From NCBI RefSeq assembly GCF_947179165.1, contig NC_077243.1, positions 55,327,001-55,391,000 on the forward strand: DNA of 64,000 bases. The letters run 5' to 3'. The notes under the pieces were generated by a model. The model was not told where the DNA came from. It searched no databases and was given only the letters and a program-made list of their open reading frames with translations. The position numbers were made by a program, and so were the translations under genes. The first letter of the stretch is position 1. Each line of letters begins with the position of its first letter. This DNA comes from Solanum dulcamara (lineage: Eukaryota; Streptophyta; Magnoliopsida; Solanales; Solanaceae). Below, piece by piece: positions 57,275 through 64,000 of this stretch.

Positions 57275-58060
57275 CATCAAAACTAAGGTTTAAAAGTAAT
57301 GAAATGTCAAGAGAATTTTGGGGAAAACCTTGGGACTCCATTGGTGAAAAGAACCCATGGATAAATCCCCACATACCTTTAATGAATTTGAAATTGAAAT
57401 TAAGAAAGAAGACTTTCTCTTGAACAAACCCTAGTTAAATTTAAGGAAGATGAAGATCTCTTGAGGAACCTTGGGAGAGAAGTCTTAAAAATGATCTTAC
57501 AGTTAATAAGGGAAAAGAATAGACTTAGGAGTATTAAGGACAATTACATAATGAATCTAGTCCCAAAAACGTCCATATACATTGATAAAACATAGGGAAA
57601 AGAACCAAAGTACCCCTCATTAATCTGAGTCAGAAGAAGCTACAAAAGGTACTCTATGAGTCGTAGGAACAGTGATGAGTTGTCAAGCTGTAGGTCATCA
57701 AAACTCTAATTTTCCGGGGCTGCTAAGTTTTGTACGACTTATTTTGATGAGTCATCAACTCCTCTATGACTTGTCCTATTGAGTCATAGAGTATGTTTTT
57801 AGGTGGGCATCTGCAGGTTATCAAAGCCTGCAACAACGACTTGTTTCTACAAGTTGTTACTTTCTCTATGAGTCATTATTTGACTCATCAACTTACTTTC
57901 CTACCTTGTCCAATTTTCCCACCTTAACCCCACTTCTATGAGTTGTGTTTACACTCATAATAGTCTTTACAAGTGGTAGACTAACTCATAGACTTGGGGT
58001 CAATCCAAATTCTCCTAAAATTTTCCTTTCGTTCAATTTTTCAACTTCCGGGGTCTTATA
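57275..58060 (-). repeat. B4 5' LTR, inner 1.36 kb deleted
   Basis: Aligns only with 51525-52321 of the 3' LTR; the part equivalent to 50167-51524, next to the PBS, is missing. The join sits in AATT, present on both sides, so a microhomology deletion is likely. The outer end is TCTTATA (TCTTACA in the other LTR). It keeps the donor-like AAG|GTATGT (57379-57371) and its own TGASTCA array (57650-57985). By eye it differs from the 3' LTR at roughly one base in ten. Confidence 0.9.
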
Positions 58061-58907
58061 GATGGTGTCATCTGGATGCTGGAATGATAACTGTTATTAT
58101 AGCCAAACTCTATCAATGGCGAATTTTCATCCAAGTTACCTTTAGAATCAATGACAGGCTCTCAACGTGTCCTCTAAATTCTAAATAGTACGCTCGGCCT
58201 GACCATCCATCTGAGGGTGAAATTATACTAAGCTTCACTTGAGTACCAAGACCTTTTTAGTAAGATCTCCAAAACTAAGATATAAAATGAGTACCTCCAT
58301 CCGAAAGGATAGACAATGGGACACCATAAATCTTAACCAACTCTCGGATATACAATCTACTATAGTCCTTAGCTGAATATGAAGTCTTAATCAGAAGAAA
58401 ATGAGTTGCCTTAGTTATTCAGTCAACAACCACCCAAATTGAATCATATTGTCTACGAGTACGAGGAAAACCTATAATGAAGTCCATATTCAAGGCGTCC
58501 CACTTCCAAATGGAAATCTCAATATTTTGAGCCAAACCTCCTAGTTTCTGATGCTCAACCTTCACTTGTTGACAATTTAGACACTTAGCCAAAAACTTCG
58601 CAGTATCCCTCTTCATTCCATTCCACCAATATACTTTCCTCAAATCATGATACATCTTCATAGAGCCTAGATAAATAAAATATTGCGAGCTATTATCTTT
58701 GAAAAATATCATTTTTCTCAGGCCATCAACATTGAAAGAGCCCAGATGAATAGAATATTGCGAGCTATTAGATTTGGAAAACATCATTTCCCTCAAGCCA
58801 TTAACATCAGAAATACACAATCGGCCTTGATATCTTAAAACACCATCTCCCCTTTTGGAGAAAGCCTCACTGGTTTTTTTGACAACCATTTTTTTCAATT
58901 CAACCAA
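58061..58907 (-). pseudogene. pol: B3 integrase, inner part
   Basis: Open from 58907 to 58419: MVELKKMVVKKTSEAFSKRG, DGVLRYQGRLCISDVNG, then a duplicated segment, MYHDLRKVYWWNGMKRDTAKFLAKCLNCQQVKVEHQ (CxxC kept), and the core NMDFIIGFPRTRRQYDSIWVVVD with the first catalytic Asp. Between 58418 and 58061 the middle and Glu region (FHPQMDGQ, ER/YYLE) are in broken frames. It then continues across the B4 insertion. Confidence 0.88.
58663..58812. repeat. 75-bp in-frame tandem duplication in B3 integrase
   Basis: Copies at 58663-58737 and 58738-58812. At protein level the segment DVNGLREMMFSKSNSSQYSI-HLGS is followed by NVDGLRKMIFFKDNSSQYFI-YLGS. It repeats the His part of the HHCC zinc site. Siblings B1, B2 and B4 have one copy. 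The copies differ at about a dozen bases. Confidence 0.92.
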
Positions 58908-58922
58908 AGTAGTATTATTATC

Positions 58923-59515
58923 TTACTTGTCCTTAACATCTGCCACAAAAGACAATTCAAAACTATTTTGAACAATTATACCACCATCATCGGAATCAAC
59001 CAATTGAACACCCAAATGGGCTAATCTATGTACATCACAAAAAAGCTCTTTCTTTTCATCCTCAACATGGGCAATATTATTCATGGACAATCTACTAAGA
59101 GCATCAGCAACCACATTTCCCTTTTCTGGAAAGTACAACACACTCATGTTTTATTCCTTCATTAGTTTAAGTCATCTCCTTTATTGAAGATTCAAATTCT
59201 TTTGAATGAACATATATTGCAAAATCTTATGATCGGTGAATACATCAATGTGAACACCATAAAGGTAGTGTGTCCACAACTTCAAAGAAAAAACCACTAC
59301 CGCTAACTCTAAGTCATGTGTCAGGTAGTTCTGTTCATGCACCTTGAGTTGGCTAGAAGCATAGGCTATTACCTTACCATTTTTCATCAAAAAAATCAAG
59401 ACCAACTCGTAAATCATCACAGTATATGATGAACCCATTGGAACCATCCGGCCAAGTCAACATCAAAGCAAAAGTAAACCTATATTTCATCTCTTGAAAG
59501 CTCTTTTCACATGCC
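58923..59515 (-). pseudogene. pol: B3 RNase H and linker
   Basis: [21 protein letters not shown] (59465-59400, Asp of YCDD kept) shifts frame into [58 protein letters not shown] (TDHK Asp kept), and after a shift MSVLYFPEKGNVVADALSRLSMNNIAHVEDEKKELFCDVHRLAHLGVQL. A stop at about 58922 breaks it from the integrase. Confidence 0.88.
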
Positions 59516-60538
59516 TCGGACCATTAAAATTTTACCTTTTTTGAGTCAAGGTAGTCAAGGGTCGGTCAATAGAAGAGAAACCACCCATAAATTGTCTATA
59601 TTAACTAGCTAAGCCCAAGAAACCCTTAATATCGAAAGGGCACAATGGTCTAAGATAATTCTTAACCACTTAGATAATCTTAGGATCAACTATAATACCC
59701 TTACCGAAGATAATATGGAAAGAAATGCAACTAACTTTAACCAAAATTTACACTCATTAATCTTAGAAAGTAACTTATGGTCCTTGAGAATTTGCAAGAC
59801 AATTCTCATATGATCAGCATGCTTTTTCTCACTTCGAGAATAGATTAAAATATCATCAATGAACACAATTACAAATATATCCAAATATTACTTGAACTCC
59901 CTATTCATCAAATCTATAAAAGTTGTATGATCATTCATCAGTCCAAAGACATAACCATGAATTCAAAGTGACCATATCGAGTTCTAAAAGCCTTCTTCGA
60001 AATGTCACACTCTCTTACTCAGAGTTGATGATAACCCGATGAGATCAATCTTTAAAAAGTAGCTTGCTCTTTGAAGTTGATAGAACAAGTCATCAATCCT
60101 TGGAATGGGGGACTGATTCTTAATTGTAACCTTGTTCAATTGCTAATAGTCAACACATATACGTAGAAAACCATCCTTCTTCCTAACAAAGAGAATCGGA
60201 GCACCCCATGAAAAGATACTCGATCTAATGAAACCCTTAACCAAAAAATCCTTCAAATTACCCTTTAACTCTTTCAATTCTGTTGGGGTCATTCGATGAG
60301 GTTGAATAAATATAGGTTGGGTATCGGGGAGAAGATTGATACCAATGTTTATTTCCCTTTCGAGAGGAATACCTGGGAGATCATCGGGGAAAACTTTCAG
60401 AAAATCGTTAACAACCGAAACTGACTCAAGAGTAGGAGCTTCAAAATTTGTATCTCTAACCCAGACTAAATAACAGATGCAACCCTTAGAAATCATTTTC
60501 TGAGTTTTAAGGCATGAGATGAATTGACTCTTAAACAC
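59516..60538 (-). pseudogene. pol: B3 reverse transcriptase
   Basis: Open from 60538 to 60143: KMISKGCICYLVWVRDTNFEAPTLESVSVVNDF, LPGIPLEREINIGINLLPDTQP, RMTPTELKELKGNLKDFLVKGFIRSSIFSWGAPILFVRKKDGFLRICVDY, stop. The fingers/palm part continues through [20 protein letters not shown] in the same frame, then breaks. FIDD is at 59863-59852 in [39 protein letters not shown]. The connection region GFLGLAS..YRQFMGGFSSI lies at about 59625-59560. Confidence 0.9.
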
Positions 60539-60553
60539 GAAATTACTACCTTT

Positions 60554-61160
60554 TCATTCTAGGACTCGCTCATTAGAAAATTGAAACTTGAATACATGGG
60601 TCCTAGAACATATTGAAGCATAACATGCATGAAGCCAATCCACACCAAAAATAACATAAAAATCAGTTATATCAAGCTCTATAAGATTGACTGAGGTGAT
60701 TTTATGGAAAACTGAAACCGGGCAATTTTGATAGACTCTCTTTGCCATAATTGAATCACCAATAGGAGTATAGACCAAAAAGGTCTCTAACAATATCTCA
60801 GGACTAACAATAAATTTCATATCAAGATAAGGAATAACAAACAGTAGAGCAAAACCCAGATCTAACAATGCATATACATCAAAGTCAAAGACTTTCAACA
60901 TACTACTCAGAACATCGGGCGAATCCTCTAACTCCTACCGAGTCTGAAGGGCATAAAATTTATTTTGGCATTGATCGTCACCTGAAATAGTGCCACACTA
61001 ATCTCGATGGCCTATAGTTTGAGTTTGAGTCACGGTTCTAGTACCACTCCTACACTTTTTCGCTTGATGACTCGACTTTCCACACCTACAGTACACATCC
61101 AATCCCCCTAAGAATTCTTCCTTATGGTTTCTCCTATAATTCTTGCATGGAGGGCTAACT
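60554..61160 (-). pseudogene. B3 protease and zinc-knuckle region
   Basis: The protease is open for 115 codons (60901-60554): VFDFDVYALLDLGFALLFVIPYLDMKF, VYTPIGDSIMAKRVYQNCPVSVFHKITSVNLIELDITDFYVIFGVDWLHACYAS. The catalytic motif is D-L-G at residues 14-16. Upstream, KFYALQTR (about 60960) and a damaged knuckle (CKNYRRNHKEEFLGG, CGKSSHQAKKC, about 61150-61055) are seen. Confidence 0.85.
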
Positions 61161-61179
61161 TGATCACTTGGATCTCCTT

Positions 61180-61922
61180 ATACCTTAGTATTAGGCAACT
61201 TATCTTTATTAAATTTTGGAGCTGGAGTGTTAGATGAAGTTTGGCTAGAATACTTTTAATTTAACTTAGGATGACCATTATTCCAGGACCTACCATGTGA
61301 GAAATTACCATTATCAGTTCGAGCCCTCTTGGACTCCCTTCTAGACCACTCTGTTAGCTTCTCTTCCTCTATTTGTTCAGCATTTTTTCATAAGACTTGA
61401 AATGTCCATCTTTTTGATAAGTATGGTAGTCCGACATTCCTTTTTTGCCAAATCAGACACACCCAAAACAAACTTGCTCATATGAGCCCTTGGATCCGCA
61501 ACCATGAAAGGAGCATATTTTGATAACTTAGTGAACTTGAGGGCATACTCCATCACACTTATATTACCTTAGCACAAATTGATGTACTCTTATACCTTAT
61601 CCTCCCTCAAGTCCAAAGAAAAGAACCGGTCGAGGAAAGCACCCTTGAATTTCTCCCTATCAACGGGACCATTATCTCTGCCTCTTTTATCTTTCCATTT
61701 CTCATACCAAACTTGTCCCACTCCCTTCAGTTGATATGCTTCCAAGTCCAGTTTTTCAACTGGGCTAATACCCATGATATCAACAATCTTACCAATACCC
61801 TCCATACACTCTTGTGGATCCTCATCCACTTTCATACCATGAAACTCGAGAGGGTTCATACGGGTGAAATCACAAACTTGGCTAGCCTCTATATGCATAT
61901 TTAGGTTCATGGAAGTTACCAC
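61180..61922 (-). pseudogene. gag: B3 gag remnant
   Basis: Open from 61922 to 61590: CDFTRMNPLEFHGMKVDEDP, QECMEGIGKIVDIMGISPVE, KLDLEAYQLKGVGQVWYEKW, DREKFKGAFLDRFFSLDLRED. After a stop, LKFTKLSKYAPFMVADPRAHM (about 61540-61480) and SRRESKRARTDNGNFSHGRSWNNG (about 61350-61275) are visible in other frames. The leader 61923-62292 is non-coding; an ATG CCT at 62071-62066, just inside it, is the probable original gag start. Confidence 0.85.
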
Positions 61923-62292
61923 CTCTCAGTTAACTTGAGTAGCCATGGCCTGAGAAAGAACTTGGAAAGCAGCTCAAAACTCCACATGAGACACCTATTT
62001 ATTCAAAGGGTAATTTGGAGCTTGTTCATCCTTCTCGATATTCCTTCGAATAGGGTTCCTTAATAGAGGCATATTTATGAAATCATAAAGAGAAAGCGTT
62101 AGAGGAACAAGCCTTAGATTTTAGCTCTATTGTATAATGAGATCATGAAAGAAATGATATTTTTTTCTAAAATGCATCATAGCCTCATATTCATATATAT
62201 GGTGCACTTTACACTGATGAATAAGATTCTACTTGATTCGGCATGTTAGATATACTAGGACACTTTAAACATCATGTTCTAACACCAACTTT

Positions 62293-62753
62293 ATCAAGAT
62301 CCAAGCTAGACCTTAGGTACAACTTTTTCCTAAAATGCTCTTGACTTGATTTTCTATTTGAATTGATTGGGAAGAGAAAGCTCTTGAGAGAAGACATTAG
62401 AGAGAGGATTTTTAGTTTTGAGTGTTCGGGTCAGAATGAAAGGGTAAGAAAGGATTAGGGTAGTTAATAAGATAGAATAAACCCCTAAACCATTCATATT
62501 AATTAATGAGATCATAGGGAAAAGACTAAAATACCCCTAATTTATCTAATTTAAGGTGCTTGCACAAAAGGATCTTCATGGACCGTGTACCCCTTCACGG
62601 TCTGTGAAGGGTCTTGTGAACCTAAAAAGGACTTTTGCTCAACAATGTCTACCCTCTACAAGCCTCATAACAGCCCGTGAATAGCTCTAAGGAATGTGTA
62701 GGTGGTCGTCGTGAAGGACTTGAACAAGGGTGAGTTGGTTATCAAAGGGGTTT
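62293..62753 (-). repeat. B3 5' LTR remnant, inner 1.4 kb deleted
   Basis: About 30 bases next to the PBS (ATCCAAGCTAGACCTTAGGT) match the start of the 3' LTR (47493 on). Then it jumps to the equivalent of about 48955 (CTCTTGACTTGATTTTC). It ends in U3 words (CACGGTCTGTGAAGGG, 62597-62612) where the B5 LTR begins. The PBS itself is barely recognisable (AACACCAACTTTATC, 62281-62295). Confidence 0.8.
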
Positions 62754-64000
62754 TATAAGACTCCGAAAGTTGGAAAGTTAGAAAATGAGGTTCGAAAGAG
62801 GAAATTTCTAAAAACTCATTTTTTGGCACTAGGTGATGACCATAAAGGTCATCACGGGTTGTATTCCTCACCACGGTCTGTGGTATGCTACCATGGTGGA
62901 AGTTTATAGTCACAGACCCACCAGGGAAAGGCCCAAGATAGAGACCATGGGTCGTCGTGAGCACTACAAGCCATGGTGACCTCCGTGATGACCCCCTCCC
63001 TAAAGATCCTCAAAAACTCATCGCAAGTCAGGGACCACGACCCAACCACTATGAGCAGTGTTTCCCATAACGAGCCTTGGTGGGTTTCATGGTGGGAGGC
63101 CATGCAAAGGCCTTTGTCCATAACTTAAGTCAAGGACCACATCCACACCACCACAGGTCGTATTACCCATCATGAACCATTGTGGCTCTTATGGAGAACA
63201 CCCCCTTTCGAAGACCCTTTCCCTTAAGATAAGTCCATCACCACAACCCCAATACATTGTATATTGACCTTCACGGTCCGTGGTGAGGGTTTGTTTTGGA
63301 TTAGGATTCAGTTTTAAGTTGGGGTTATTTTGGTCACTTTCCTATATTTCATAAATGAATATGTATGATTTTTGGGACTAGATTCTTACCTATTAACTAA
63401 TCTAATTTCCCTTCACCCTCTCATTCTCACCATAATTCCCTAAATCACAAAATTTTCTCTCCTAAGTTTTCTTCTCCGTCAAGCAATTCAAAGGATTTTT
63501 TCAAGGTCAAATTTTTATTCTCTTTAATTTAGGGCTGGTAAAGTTCAAGGTATGTGGGACTTCATCCATGGGTCCCTTTCACCTATTGAATCCCAAAGAT
63601 TTCTTCTCAAACTCTATGATTTCTCCCATTAAAAGCCCTAATTTTATGATTTTCATTGGGTCATCTCAATTATGATATTCTTCAATGTTATTAGCTTAAT
63701 TATACATAATTCACATTATATTGCATGATTTCAAGTTAAATTCTAATGACCCATGCTACATGCTAGTTTCATGTATGATTTATGAACTATGTGTATGATT
63801 TTTAAGTTATTTCAATGAAATCTTCATGAATGAGTTTAAAGATGCTTTATGCAAAGAGGTTTATGAATGATGATCCATGATGTTTCAAATAAGTTAATGA
63901 AAGAGTGACTTAAGATCCTTAAAGATGGCTTAAGACTCTAATGAAAGAGTGACTTAAGATCCTTGATGAAGAAGGTTACTTAAGACTAATGATATTTTTA
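62754..64000 (+). repeat. B5: start of a plus-strand family-B LTR
   Basis: Begins TATAAGACTCCGAAAGTTGG (TGTAAGACTCC expected), related to the lone LTR at 44150. Its U3 (62840-63300) is very rich in CACGG/CCGTG words, including a perfect CACGGTCCGTG at about 63271. A donor-like TTCAAG|GTATGT lies at 63547-63555. GTGACTTAAGA phrases repeat at 63903-63990. The LTR runs off the right edge, so whether an element follows is unknown. Frames at 62665-63121 are products of the motif array. Confidence 0.88.

Larger units (their letters stand above)
50167..58060 (-). mobile_element. B4: family-B element inserted in the B3 integrase
   Basis: Minus strand: shortened 5' LTR (58060 to about 57275), PBS (57271-57260), gag, protease, RT, RNase H, integrase with tail, PPT, 3' LTR (52321-50167). 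Flanks AATGG (50162-50166) and GATGG (58061-58065) are a 5-bp target duplication with one change. It has the best-preserved integrase of the window, yet RT and gag hold stops and shifts. Confidence 0.93.
47489..62753 (-). mobile_element. B3: family-B element split by B4
   Basis: Minus-strand order: 5' LTR remnant (62753-62293), decayed PBS, gag, protease, RT, RNase H, integrase (to 58061), the B4 insertion, rest of integrase and tail (50166 to about 49570), and 3' LTR (about 49440-47489). The integrase rejoins across B4: ...GGCCTCAAATGG (50166) continues at TGTCATCTGGATGCTG (58066). Its 5' LTR is shortened and was then entered by the B5 LTR. Confidence 0.9.

Noticed and set aside
57260..57300. 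Loss of the inner 5' LTR of B4 as a spliced-RNA (retrocopied) intron
   Set aside because: The missing stretch has no GT..AG ends at the join, and reverse transcription of a spliced leader would have altered both LTRs; a deletion with AATT microhomology fits better.
44150..64000. The LTRs at 44150 and 62754 as the two ends of one element
   Set aside because: No PBS follows 46451, flanks do not match, and the interval contains B3 in the opposite orientation with its own LTRs; the 62754 LTR begins inside the B3 LTR.

Overview
The window looks like plant nuclear DNA, AT-rich and gene-poor, of the kind found in Solanaceae heterochromatin. The family assignment rests on recognising the style of the retrotransposons, so genus is not claimed. 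I found no convincing host gene, tRNA, rRNA or CRISPR array. Almost every base can be placed in decayed LTR retrotransposons of the Ty3/gypsy superfamily. Their tRNA-iMet primer sites, protease-RT-RNase H-integrase order, GPY/F motif and C-terminal chromodomain-like segment fit the Del/Tekay chromovirus group.

Two families dominate. Family A (copies A1, A2) has very long LTRs (3.4-5.1 kb), TGTTACACCCC...GTGACA ends, G-box/TATA promoters and an internal region almost devoid of coding sequence. Family B (copies B0-B5 plus one lone LTR) has ~2-2.3 kb LTRs (TGTAAGA...CGTGACA) and recognisable but broken gag-pol.

Layout. 1-7324: A1 on the minus strand, running off the left edge. 7325-15479: B1 (plus), its 5' LTR split by A1. 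15480-20151: 3' half of B0 (plus), into whose RT gene B1 inserted. 20152-22537: unclassified repeat DNA with one acidic-tailed ORF remnant and a short-motif array. 22538-42281: B2 (minus), whose 3' LTR is split by the complete A2 element (23163-33723, TSD ATATA). 42282-47488: Athila-like non-coding and LTR pieces, interrupted by a lone family-B LTR, plus an unidentified stretch. 47489-62753: B3 (minus), whose integrase is split by B4 (50167-58060, minus). 62754-64000: start of another plus-strand B LTR (B5) inserted in the 5' LTR of B3.

The history therefore reads as nested insertions: B0<-B1<-A1 on the left, B2<-A2 in the middle, and B3<-B4 and B3<-B5 on the right. None of the elements can encode a complete polyprotein. 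Many of the disabling changes are C-to-T or G-to-A, as expected from deamination of methylated cytosine. The most interesting non-coding signals are a covarying hairpin kept in most B LTRs, a conserved splice-donor-like site in B LTRs paired with an acceptor-like site just before gag, motif arrays in the U3 regions, and minisatellite or segmental growth of the A1 LTR.
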